NCBI RefSeq assembly: GCF_000143415.4
Contig: NW_003314279.1
Coordinates: 1,723,243 to 1,787,242 of the forward strand
Source: Selaginella moellendorffii
Lineage: Eukaryota > Streptophyta > Lycopodiopsida > Selaginellales > Selaginellaceae
Reading direction: 5' to 3'
Length of the DNA: 64,000 bases
The notes below the pieces were generated by a model, which worked only from the letters and a program-made list of their open reading frames with translations, was not told where the DNA came from and searched no databases. Positions 10,917 through 24,499 of the stretch are shown here, in pieces. Numbering within the stretch: position 1 is the stretch's first letter; each line of letters starts with the position of its first letter. The position numbers were made by a program, and so were the translations under genes.

Positions 10917-13900
10917 TCATCGGTTCTGGAAGTTGAAAACTTTGATGCAGATGGCGAAGCACACCGCGAAGACGACGACGAGGCCGACGTGAACTCCGGC
11001 CACGACGCCCAAGAAGTCGTGCCTGAACCCAAAGTTGGACCTCAAGAAGCGCTCCACGGTCGTCTCTTCGCCGTCGGCCCGGAACAACGGCGTGGTGACA
11101 TCTCCAAGCTGAGACGTGAAGAGGCCGTAGAGAGACCACGCCGGTGGCGACGCCCAGTAGTACCACCTCCACCACACTGGAATCGCCTGAGAGACAAACC
11201 AAAGTGTTAGGGAATCGCAAAAGAAATGTGTGGAATTCATGAACTTACCGGTCGAGGGATGATGAAGCCAGAGAACAGGTTCCAGATTCCGAAGAATGCC
11301 GAGGATACGATGGTTGCAATCTGGTCGTTGGGTGACAGCGCCACCGTCACCATGCCGTAGAGCGTGAAGTAGAGGAACGTCATGTACAAGAAGAAGAGGA
11401 ACCACAAGAACTTGGCTGCTGTCCATTCCAGCTGCATCGTCGCGTACACAATGAGTCCATACGCGAAGGCTTGCACGAACACGTAGGGAATCTCGATCAG
11501 GACCTGGACGCACGGAGTTTTCCTTGATGAGTCAAACGAAATCTGAAGAGTCGGATGTATGCCTTACCTGAGCAAAAGCATATGGAAGGGGAGAGTACAT
11601 TCCAGCGGCTCTTTCTCGATAGTAGACCGTTCGCTCGATAGCAACGACTGGCTGCACTCCTGACAAATTGCTGAACCCAATGAAGAGCACAGCAGCGTAT
11701 ATAGATCCCATCAGATTAAAGAGGTCTTGTTCTCGTGATCTGCTCACGAGAGAAAGGCAGGAGTCAGAACCAACGCTCGATTGAACTACACAACGTTTAC
11801 CTTTTCGAGCCGATGTCCCAAAACATTGTGCCAAATATTATCGCGACAACCAAGGTGAAGAACATGCGAACCAGAACGTAGTATGGATTTTTCCAGTATG
11901 ACTGATGTTGTTTCCACAAGCATCCCATGACCTGTCCGAGGAACGACAGAGGGTATTGCGTTGGAAACCATATGTCCTCCGTGCCGGGAACCGGAGTGCT
12001 CAGCTGAGTAATAATAGCTTCATTGTGCCTAGACACACCAGTGGTTTAGCCAAGAAAGAGATAATGGTCAAGTGTGCTTACTGGTAGACTGGAGAAGTTT
12101 TATAGATGTCCGCAAAATCTACTCCTAGACGATTCTCCACGTCTGCAGCGGTAACCTCTAACATCCATGTAGCTGGATTGTATCCTTCTCTTATGTTAGG
12201 AACACCGCTGATACCCTGGGGAAATTAATCCATATAAATCATCTCAAGTCTGCAAGAACAAAGCAAGCGACTTACCTGGAAGTATTCAACAAGTTTGTGC
12301 GAGTTCTTTCCCAAGGAACCTGCGTAGATAACGCGCCCTCCGCGTTTCATCAACAGAAGCTGGAGAAAGCAGGCAGGTTTTCAAGAGAGTTTGCAAGGTA
12401 ATAATCCCGTACCTCATCGAAGGCCTCAAAAATGTCAATGCTAGGCTGATGAATGGTGCAGACGACAGTGCGACCGGTGTCGACAGTGTTCCGGACCGTT
12501 CTCATGACAATTGCTGCCGCTCGTGCATCCAGTCCGGAAGTTGGCTCGTCCATGAAAATAATTGAAGGATTTGCAACGAGCTCCACGGCAATTGTCAGTC
12601 GTTTCCGCTGCTCGGTCGAAAGTCCATCAACTCCAGGGAGACCAACCAACGCATCCCGGAGAGGGTTAAGCTCTACAAGCTCCATAACTTCTTCCACAAA
12701 CATCTGTTCCAAAACTCACCTTAGCAAACTTGACTACGAAAAACATCTCTCTCCTTACCTTTTTCGTCCCCTTATCAATGTCATTCGATAGTCGGAGCCA
12801 AGCAGAATAAACCAGTGACTCGTACACTGTAACGTTGGGTGAATGAATGTCAGTTTGTTCGCAATAACCCGAAATCCTAGCAAAAGTAGCCTGGTTTTTG
12901 GGATAGCCGGAGATGCGAATGTCGCCTTCAATGTAGCCACCAGTTTTACGCCCGGCTAAAACATCCATGAGAGTTGTCTTTCCAGCACCGCTTACACCGA
13001 CAAGAGCCGTGAGGACTCCAGGCCTGAAGCTACTGCTTACGTCGTGCAGCAACTGTAATCTATTTTCTGTCACGCCTTGTTGCTTCATTTCCTGTTACAA
13101 GTGCATTAGAACTCAATATCCTACAAAGGAAATGCGTAAAAGCATACCGCGGGCATGTCAACGTAATAGTTAACATGATTGAATGACATTGCTAAAGCTT
13201 GAAACGGGAGTATCATTCCCCTTTTAGAATCGGCACCCATTCGACCAGACGTAAGCTCCAAATCTCCTGGCATTCGATGTTAGACCATATAATGAAATTT
13301 GTGATGGCACCATTACCTGCATTAGAAGATCTGCCCGATCGCTTTGATTTTGCACGCACTGATCTTTCTGAGACTTCGCCGGTACGGTTCACGTTCTGCT
13401 CTTCTAGTATTTCCTCAGACACTACGGCCTGCGGTTTTCCAGGAGCTGTTTAAATAGAAAAAATGAGTACCTACATGGAGAAAAGAAATAGATTTCTACG
13501 TACCGCTGAAGTAAGCGAGTGCCAAAGTGAAAACAACGTTGAAGAAAATGGCATAAGCCAACTGAGCACCAGTTCCAAGCCAATACCAGTTTTTATTGGG
13601 GAACAGGCCTCGAGACTCTAGAACTTGGTTGCCAACGGTGGTGGTCTGATTGGCATTTTCGAGAATCTGCCATCTTGATGCACTGAACTCGTTCACGGCA
13701 AGCGCATTCTGTGCGTACATCATGGGCGACGACCAATATCCCCAAATCCACCAAGGTTCAATGTCCTCTGGAAATTAAAGACCATTATAAGTTGTGCTAC
13801 CTGAGTATAGTCAATGGATTACCTCTAGAAAGAAGAAAACCACCGAGGACAAGAACTATCAGCAGCGTGAAAGAGCCGAAGGTGTTCGCTACAACCATAG

Positions 13901-16474
13901 TCCGAGAAAGTGAAGCAATGAATCGGAAAAGACCTCCCGACATTTGATGAATTAGGAACATGAGGAGGAACTGCTGGAAGAACCTGAAACACTCAAACAT
14001 AAAATATCAACACTATTTCTCACTAAACATCAATGTAACAAACCTGGCGGCACTAGGAGCAAATCCAACCACGTAGTACGTCATGCACACCCAAAGTGCT
14101 GATTCGAGCAGGGACACTGGAATTCGAGTGATCACGTTAGGAAGAGAAAATGCCCACGCAGGAAATAGCATCTGGTCCCGCTGCTTGTAAAATACTGGAA
14201 GGCGCGCAATGGTCATCGACAACTCCGCCAATCCATTAAACATGACGATCATCAGGCCGAAGAACAAGGCTCCCATGTAGAGACTGCCATCGCCAACAGT
14301 TCTGTGATGCATTTCGGTCCGGAGAAACACAGTCATCGTGATTACGGCTATAACAATCAGCTGCATTGGAAATTTTAGTATCAGATATATAGATTTTAGT
14401 CTTCGATAGCATACCTGAGAACCTTTGAACACGTAGACGAATGAGTTCCTCTTCATCAAAAGTATCTCCCGCGCCAAGAGAGCCTTGAAAAGCTCCCAGT
14501 TACTAAGAGCGTACTTCTGAGTGACAAGAGCTGCCGGATGGCTTTTACTCTTGTCAAAAGGCCGCGCCAATTCTTCAGCAATGTTCTGACCGACATGGAA
14601 CTTTTGAAAGGCATCCGCGAACTCCTGGACAGGTATAAATCTGTATGGCATCCTCTTGTCAGCCCAATACTGTTCCTGGTCTTTCCTTGACGTAACTTCT
14701 TGCAAAAAGTCCGCGACACCTTTCCTCGGAGGACATTTAAATCCCTGCGTCTCGAAGAAATCCAACACGAGTTCCCGGGGCCCCTGATATACAATCTGCC
14801 CCTCCGACAGAAGAATCAAGTCGTCGAAAAGCTCAAACGTCTCGGGCGCAGGCTGGAGCAAGGAGATGACCATGGTAGCATCGAGCACATGGACAAACTG
14901 CCTTAAGCTCTTCACTATCTGAAATGTGGTCGAGCTGTCAAGACCGGTTGAAATCTCGTCCATGAAAAGAGACTTTGCAGGCCCAACGAGCATCTCTCCT
15001 GCAAAATAAACATTTGTCATAAACAAATCGTGACCAAAAAGCTTCCAGGCTTGCAAGTCTTACCTGTAGTGACACGCTTCTTTTGTCCTCCAGAAATACC
15101 CCTGCGCATGGCGTCTCCGACAAGTATATCAGAACAAACGTCCAAACCCAAAATCTGGAAGCGAAAAAATGCATGAGAACCGCGAATCCTCTTTGATCAC
15201 GATCCAAAACACGCTTACCTTCAGCACATAGTCCGTCACAATGGAGGTCTCCTGACCCTCTATAGCCGACGCCTGTAAGAAGCTCGTAAGAACGCTGCCA
15301 ACCAAAAAGTGCTTATTACCTTCATGAACGCATCAACATCAGGATCCGGTTTGATCTTGGCATTTTTCTCCCGTCTTGAAAGCTCCGTTATCATCTCTAA
15401 CACAAGTTATAAGAAAGTCAATTCCACTTGCACGCCAACCCAGGACTTTGCTTACGATATCTGCTTCCCACGCCTTGACACCTAGAAGCAAAATCAAACG
15501 TCTCCCTCACTGTCAACTCCCCGCTATGCAAGTCGTGTTGGCTTATGTAAGCAGAAGTCCTTTGAGGCACAAATTCAGTCAATGTGTGGCCATTGTAGGT
15601 GACTCTCCCAGAAACCTGTAAAGTGAAATCGAAGATGAGAACCATCTCCTAAAAGCTGGAGGACTTCCTTACCTTGAGGCTGTGGTCCAACTTTCCAGAA
15701 AGCGCCAGAAGCAGCGTAGTTTTCCCTGCGTTAGGAGGGCCCAGCAGAAGTGTCATCCTGTAGAGAAGTATGAGTACAAGATTTTCGCCGAAAGCTGCAG
15801 CAATTTCATTACCTGGAAGGCTTCACGATACCACTAACGTTGCGCAAAATCGTGAGGACGTGTTTCTTAGAAGGGAGCAAGTGTAGCTTTCCCAAGATTT
15901 GCTGGAAAAACAAATCACAACATAAAAGTAAGAGCCAGAGAGCGATGAAAAGATTTTTTCGTTAATAATACGAACCTGGGACATGTTGATGACAAAGTTA
16001 AACAGTGTCGGTAGAGCTCGCTTGCCGACACGTACAGCAGCTTCGATTTGAAGTCCTTCGTACCTCACCTCGATTTTGGGAAGGTCTATCCCGACTCTGA
16101 GACAATTGTTCCAAGAGTGAGAAGAAACTCGAATCAAAACAGTTCTACTACCTGTCGATCCTTTCCCGGAGCTTGCGGATGAACATCTCGTTCTCCGTGT
16201 CCGTTGTTGCCAAGAGCTTCTCCACAAGATTCCTCCTCTCCGTGAGGCCCAAGGACTTGACATCAATGTGCTCGTGGCGAGTGCTCCCATGCTCGCCCAC
16301 ATTCTTGATTATGGCCGTCCGGAGGCGATCGTATGTGGGAAGCTTCTCCAGCGCGGCCCATTTCAGGGCCTCCTCATCGTCCACCTCCCTGACCGAGCTG
16401 CGCGAGAAGACATTTTCCGTCCACGATCGCGAGCTCACCGCTCTCATCAGCTCCACGTCGGTCGGAAGCGCCAT
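10917..16474 (-). CDS. Full-size PDR-type ABCG transporter, 22 exons, 1446 codons
   Basis: PDR/ABCG proteins are membrane pumps that export hormones, terpenoids or toxic compounds using ATP. Exons on the minus strand: 16474-16152, 16096-15976, 15901-15813, 15757-15673, 15615-15456, 15396-15320, 15272-15219, 15154-15064, 14998-14415, 14360-14044, 13983-13823, 13767-13504, 13445-13317, 13266-13148, 13091-12759, 12703-12413, 12359-12276, 12215-12082, 12028-11801, 11739-11568, 11503-11249, 11186-10917. All junctions are GT-AG and all phases agree. The first nucleotide-binding domain has Walker [10 protein letters not shown] (about 184-192), signature ISGGQ (about 323) and Walker B LFMDE (about 344). 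The second has GVSGAGKTT (about 890), LSTEQ (about 997) and IIFMDE (about 1017). Each is followed by a hydrophobic membrane domain, in the N-to-C order typical of PDRs. The start has a good context (GCGATGGCG) and the end, KVFNFQNR, is family-typical. I see no disabling change. The substrate cannot be told from sequence. Confidence 0.92.
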
Positions 16475-16697
16475 CGCTCCCCCCTTGTCCCCTCTTTCGC
16501 GACGATCCAATGCAATATTTTCGGCAATATCTGGAATTCCGGGGCGAGGCGACCTACAAAATTCCACCCCCGATTCGACGAGCTACCACTAGAAGTCGAT
16601 TCGATCGAGATCCAGATCCCAGATCCTGGCGCTACATCCCTGGATCGATCGAGCCGGAAGAAATGAGGAGCATGGAAAATAGTTTGGGAGCTAGGGC

Positions 16698-16705
16698 TTT
16701 ATATA
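16698..16705 (-). promoter_or_regulatory. Probable TATA box of the PDR gene
   Basis: The minus strand reads TATATAAA here, about 225 bp before the PDR start codon. That would put transcription start near 16670 and leave a leader of roughly 190-200 nt. Position and sequence fit, but it is unsupported by transcript data. Confidence 0.5.
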
Positions 16706-19493
<2,788 letters not shown>

Positions 19494-19501
19494 TTGCCGC
19501 T

Positions 19502-19527
19502 AAAACCCTAACCCAAGAACCCTAAAA
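19502..19527 (-). promoter_or_regulatory. Telo-box motifs just upstream of the ELP3 start
   Basis: The plus strand shows AAAACCCTAACCC and, nearby, AACCCTAAAA within 35 bp of the start codon. Telo boxes (AAACCCTAA) are common in promoters and leaders of plant housekeeping and translation genes. This fits an originally expressed ELP3 locus. Confidence 0.55.
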
Positions 19528-21016
19528 GAAAAAGTTGAAATATATTTTTGACCAGCCATCGCTCCATTCTAGCCCTAAATTCAAACCTGTTAATTATTTC
19601 TTGTTTTGGCTTTAAAAATTAAATTATTTTGAATAAAGTTTTGTCAATTTGAATTTTTGGTTTGCTTAAGCAAACCTGTATGGTAGTGAATATACCTAGA
19701 ATATTCTTGGATATTCTAGGATATTCTACCATCTAACAGTTGTTATTTATTTAGATTAATTTTGTATTTATAATTTATAAATTTTTTTAAGCACTTTCTA
19801 CCATCTAATGGATAATATGAAATCTTGGACAATTTAATTACAAAATTTAAAGTATTAATATTAATTATTAATACTGATATTATGAGGTCCAAGTGTACAG
19901 TTATAATGCCATATACTAATATTAGCACAGTGGGATTTTGATAGCCGTCATATTAGTCTTAATTTAGACTATTTACTCTTGTTTATAAGCTAGAGTTAAA
20001 CTAATTCATATTATTTCTATATTCCATTTCTATATTTCATGCATTCACATTAGTGGAGTTAAAGGGCAATTTTGATTACCTCTAAGAAATGCTTGGATTT
20101 AGGCTTTTAGTTTAAATCTAGCATTTATATCATTTAGATTTTATTTTCTTTGTAACTTTTTCAATTTCTTCTCTTTTACTTTTTTTTCTTTTCATTTATC
20201 TTTATGGGAGAGAAGCAACTTTCTACTTTTTTGACTCTAAAGCAGCAATTGGCATAATTGTTCAATGTTATATAGTTGTAGTTGAATAATCAAACTCAGT
20301 TGATGGTAGTATTTATAGCTTGTGGGAAAGCAGCTCTTCCTGCTTTTACTCACATTTAATAAAGTTTTTTCATAGGAATCTTAGGGATGATATGTATCAT
20401 TGATTTGATCACTTTACAGTGATTGCCACCTATCATTCTTAAAATGATGTTTGGCATTTGTATGAGCTTCCTATGTGTTTCTAAGGGATAGCATTGCAAT
20501 AGGACAATGGTTTAAGTGTAACCACTCATGCTAATTGGAGCTTTCTCTTGAATGTTTTCAAACATGCATTTACATGTGTTGATAATTATGATGATACCTT
20601 CCAATAATTATATTGTTTTTATCAATGGCCACATGAATTAGTAATGCAATTTAGCATTTGCTTCTGGAGTTTCTTGTTTCATGTGGAGTTAAATATATTG
20701 GAACAGAGCAAGTTAGGAATGCTGTGGCTATAACAAGTGTATGCATGAGTCCTATAAAATCTTGACAAAGTGTTGTGTTGATAATACTCTTTACTTGGTA
20801 TAATATTGCAAAACATTGCCTCTTCCACTTCTTGCTACATGTTCTTCAACTCCACTTCTTATTGATCATGGCCATGATATCCACTATTGGGCATGTGATG
20901 AGGTTGATCACACATATCAGTGTTGTTAGCATTTTCTAGATTAGCATCCTCCATTTCTTAGGTGGAATCCTTAGCGTCAACAACATTTTATTAGTGTTGT
21001 TACAATGGAAGGTTTA
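19528..21016. other. AT-rich intergenic stretch
   Basis: No gene is recognisable. The only distinct structure is the inverted repeat at 19681-19731, listed separately. The rest is AT-rich with scattered stops. Confidence 0.55.
19681..19731. repeat. Inverted repeat with perfect 10-bp inner arms
   Basis: CCTAGAATAT (19695-19704) and ATATTCTAGG (19711-19720) are perfect reverse complements around a 6-nt loop. Outer arms beginning TGGTAG and ending CTACCA extend the pairing imperfectly to 19681 and about 19731. It could be a small MITE remnant or a transposon-end hairpin. No target duplication was identified. Confidence 0.6.
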
Positions 21017-21613
21017 TGTAAACAATAAAAGAGAACGACTTAAGAGACAATCTATAAGAGTTCAAATATACAAGGAAAGGGCTTATGAAAAAGAGTGCGC
21101 CTGTTTTTCCAATTGGTTAAAGGTTTTGGGATACTTAAAGTTAAACATCATTAGGTTTGAGTAGTACTAGTTTGGGTGACTTCCCAGAAAGTTTAAATTT
21201 AGGAGTTTACATTTGGTATTAGAGAGGTTTTGAGTCTAACTTTGTTGGTTAACTAAGGGAATCACACAATATGTTAAAATTGATATTTGATAGGTTTAGT
21301 TTGCCTTTGGCTGGGCTCAACTCGAGGGGTAGGGTGTTAAAAGAGCAAGGCTCTTAAGAGAGCTATAGCTTTTAGCTTTTTTTCACGAGGGCATGAACTT
21401 GTAAAGAAGCGTGATGGATTGTAAACAACTAAAGAAAATAACTAAAGAGATAATTCATAAGGGTTTAAATATAGAGAGAAAAGACCTATAAAAAAGAGTG
21501 CATCCCCTTTTCCAATTAATTAAAGGTTTTGGGATACTTAAAGTTAAATGTCTTTGAGTTTGAGTAGTACTAGGTTGGGTGATCTCCCGAAAGTCCAAAT
21601 TTAAGATCTTATA
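21017..21613 (+). mobile_element. Complete TRIM-like miniature LTR retrotransposon (family C)
   Basis: Two direct repeats of about 195 bp (21017-21211 and 21420-21613) flank a 208-bp interior with no coding capacity. The LTR starts TGTAAAC and ends GTTTACA (second copy CTTATA). A primer-binding site TGGTATTAGAG begins at 21214, close to the initiator-Met site. The flanking pentamers are GTTTA (21012-21016) and ATTTA (21614-21618), a target duplication with one mismatch. The sizes fit the TRIM class. The interior start matches the copy at the right edge of the window (63939-64000). Confidence 0.85.
21212..21226 (+). promoter_or_regulatory. Primer-binding site of the TRIM-like element
   Basis: The sequence tTTGGTATTAGAG directly follows the first LTR. 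It differs at one position from the tRNA-iMet primer site TGGTATCAGAG used by many plant LTR elements. Confidence 0.7.
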
Positions 21614-21751
21614 ATTTAAATATTGAGATTCTTCTAAAAAATAAGAAGTCAAGAGAATAGTCGAGGGTCTTTATGTAAATAAGTCAATGATCTTTTTATC
21701 CTTCTTTCTCAAGTACCATCAAGAGGTTCACTTAGCACTACAAGAAACTAA

Positions 21752-21905
21752 ATTTTTCATTCTACTTTAGTCACTTAACTATGCCTTTAACCAATTAGAG
21801 GAGTCTCTCACATAACCTCTATAAGTCCTCATCCCAACTTAGGGCACTTACTAACCCTATATGCGTTCTTATGACCCTAATACTCTTTCTATCTTTTGCC
21901 ACTAA
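21752..21905 (-). repeat. Fragment of an A2-type LTR end
   Basis: The sequence from CATTCTACTTTAGTCACTTA onward matches the terminal part of the A2 LTR (5990-6100 and 31265-31360) in the same minus orientation, with divergence. Another A2-like LTR piece follows element E at 28541-28678, so E may have inserted into an A2-type LTR. Confidence 0.55.
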
Positions 21906-21912
21906 ATTGCCT

Positions 21913-22198
21913 TATTACAGCCAGAGAAAACTCAGACTCCTACTCTTACTCCTATTCTTACTCCTACTTCCACTCCGACTCCTACTCCCACTCCTACTCC
22001 TACTCCTACTCCTACTCCCTTGTTACAGCCATGGGCATCTTGAGAGAGGGAGAGGGAATATTTTGATTTTCAAAATATTCTAAATGGTTGTATAAAAACC
22101 ATAAATATTAAAGGTTTTGCACTTTGTGTCTTAAGATAAAGCATGGAGAGAGAGAGCTTAGGACGTAAGCAAAACCACAAAGAATGAGGTGCTATACC
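21913..22198 (+). repeat. 5' LTR of element E
   Basis: It carries a (TCCTAC)n-like tract at 21938-22018 and a palindrome at 22059-22083 (GAATATTTTGA / TCAAAATATTC). A TATA box candidate TGTATAAAAACC follows at 22088-22099. This order looks like a U3 promoter followed by the transcription start. The 3' copy keeps the TATA but has lost the perfect palindrome. Confidence 0.65.
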
Positions 22199-23937
22199 TT
22201 AATATGGTGAATCTAGCATGACATTTGTCTTCTTTCTTTCTAAAGCATTTCTTGATTGATAGAGAAGATCCATGGGATTTGGAGTGGCAATCTAGGCTAG
22301 AAGTGGTAGGATTACCCCTATGGAGAGATCTTTGAGTGTTGGAGTGAGATTTCATTTTCTCGAAGTTATGGTGAGCAATGCGAGTTTCCAGTGTTCTCAT
22401 TTGTTTTTGACCTATTTGAGGGGCTCTTTCTTTAGGTATGTAGATCTCAAGCTCTTCTTTCCAATGAGAATAGACACTTATGATTTGGTGGAGAGATGAA
22501 AGAGTTTTAGTGATTTTTCTTTCAGTTTTTATTCCTCTGCCTACATGCATTTGTTTTCACCCTAAGCTTGAATCTTGGGAAAAGATTGTACCAATTTGTT
22601 TGATGAGCTCCTAAATCTTGCTAATAGTTTGTTTGTTTGGGGAGTGGTTTGTTGGAGGCCAATTTGTTGGGAGCCTTGATATATATGCATTTTTCTTTCA
22701 GTGTGCAAACACTATTCAGTATGGAAGCTTTGCAAGGTGAGAATTCTCTCCATTTTGTGCATCCTTATAAGATCTTGTTTTTGATTGGTCTTAAGATATG
22801 GATAGAGTTGCCCATCATCCAAATTTGTGCATTTCCATCGTTTTTTGCTAATCACGTTTTAGTTTCTTTCTTCTTACTCTGCTCTTCCTTTTAAGTCATC
22901 ATTTCAATATTTTTCATGGAGTTTTGAGCTAGATCTGAGTCATTTTTTCTAGCACCATATGATAAATGAAGTTGCATGCTTCTTTAGCACATAAAGTTTT
23001 TACCTTTTTTGCAATTTCTTGCATCAAGATTATAGATCCCTTTATGATCTCTTATTTCCATGTTGCATCATCTAATTTGGTATCTAATTTCGTGAGATCT
23101 TATTATTCTTCATTAGCTTTCATCCTTGTTTAAGTGTGATTATTATTCTTAAGAGTTTTTCTCCCATCTTGCACTCTGTTTTTGCAAATCTTTGTGTGAG
23201 AATGATTTAGCTTTTTAGGTTGATATTGAGCCACTTTCCAGGTGATTCTAAGAGTTCTTAGCAGAAAAGCACAACATTTGTTTCTTTTAGAGATATTTTG
23301 ACATTTTCATGCCTTTTAGAGTTTTATTTTGGAATTTGCAACATTTATGACCATTTATTTTGGTTGTGAGCTTTTCTTAGGGTGTCTGGGGATGATTCAA
23401 CTTGCTAGAGAGTGCATCACATCATAGCATTTACCATGTTTAGGCATTTGTAGTGATTCAAACATTTTATGCTAGTGACAACACGTTTACAATCACCTAA
23501 AGGATCAATTTGGAAGGCACCAATCTCCACTCTTAAAGGCAAGTTTTCACATTTAAGGCAAGACTTTAATTTCCATAAATTAATATCAGATGAGGAGGAT
23601 TCATTGAATCCAACAAATACCTGGACTAGGGATTTGTAGCAGCTAATAGAGACGGCTAATCCAGTCTATATCCTACAGCAGAGTGTGGATTTACCTCTCT
23701 TCACACTAAGAGCTTCGTCAGCACGAAGTCATATAGTAGAATTTAAGGTCTTTTGTGACTTAAATAGAATCACGACAGATGCAGGCAAAGGTGCAACCAC
23801 TTTCTTTGATCGATGTATGGACAAGCTTAGGTTTGGGTAGAGTCACTCTTGGATATAGAGCGGGAATGATATACAAAGGTGAAGAGACTCTTCCTTAGGA
23901 TATTTAGATAGGAGAAAGATCTCCAACAATTTCACAC

Positions 23938-24496
23938 CGAGTTGTTTTCTTTTTGGCAAGCACAACATGAGTTTGTTATTGAGTATATTTGGCGGTTCAA
24001 GAAGCATTAGAAGCTATGCCTCACTCAAACCCCAGGCCTAATAGAGACAATCGTGGTTACCACCTTTGTCCAGGGGCTGAAGCCACTCATCTAGTGGAAA
24101 CTTCTCAAGGGTAAGCATATCGAGTGTTATTCAGCTTTTGAGCATGCCGAGAAGGTTGAGAAAGAGCTTTGCCTCACTCTAAGTGTCTTCTAAGTTGCCT
24201 AGTCTCCATCTAGCCACATCCTCAAGCATTTGATTGCAATAGTTTCTCACCAACCTCCACCCAGAGTTGCGGAAGAGAGATTGCCACTAGTATTGGAATC
24301 TGCTGTTACTGAATTTCACTAGTACAAAAACCTCCTTGAGTGTCAATAACAAGCTCTCTTACAATTGCAACAGCAACAAACTACCATTCTTGAGGAACTT
24401 AAATTATTGAGATTTGAGCAAATAAAGACAACATTAAGATGACTCTGTCGTTGGTGTACCCATTGTGAGGCTAGAACACACTCGATAGAATAGTGC
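23938..24496 (+). pseudogene. gag remnant of element E with zinc knuckle
   Basis: From 23938 the frame reads FSFWQAQHEFVIEYIW and later FVQGLKPLI and AFEHAEKVEKELCL, the pattern of a Ty3/Gypsy capsid region. In-frame stops include TAG at 24008-24010, a second TAG about 100 bp later and a terminating TAA. At 24455-24496 a CX2CX4HX4C knuckle (CTHC-EART-H) is readable, with its penultimate codon now TAG. The protein would package element RNA. This copy cannot encode it intact. Confidence 0.65.
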
Positions 24497-24499
24497 TAT

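Noticed and set aside
16173-16666. Long plus-strand frames over PDR exon 1
   Set aside because: They are antisense shadows of the GC-rich PDR coding exon and leader.
21001-21250. Possible SINE
   Set aside because: The sequence ends in TG...CA LTR termini, is repeated directly 208 bp later and is followed by a primer-binding site, so a TRIM-like LTR fits better.
22158-22550. 130-codon minus-strand frame beside the E LTR
   Set aside because: It overlaps the LTR end and leader on the antisense strand and has no similarity I can recognise.
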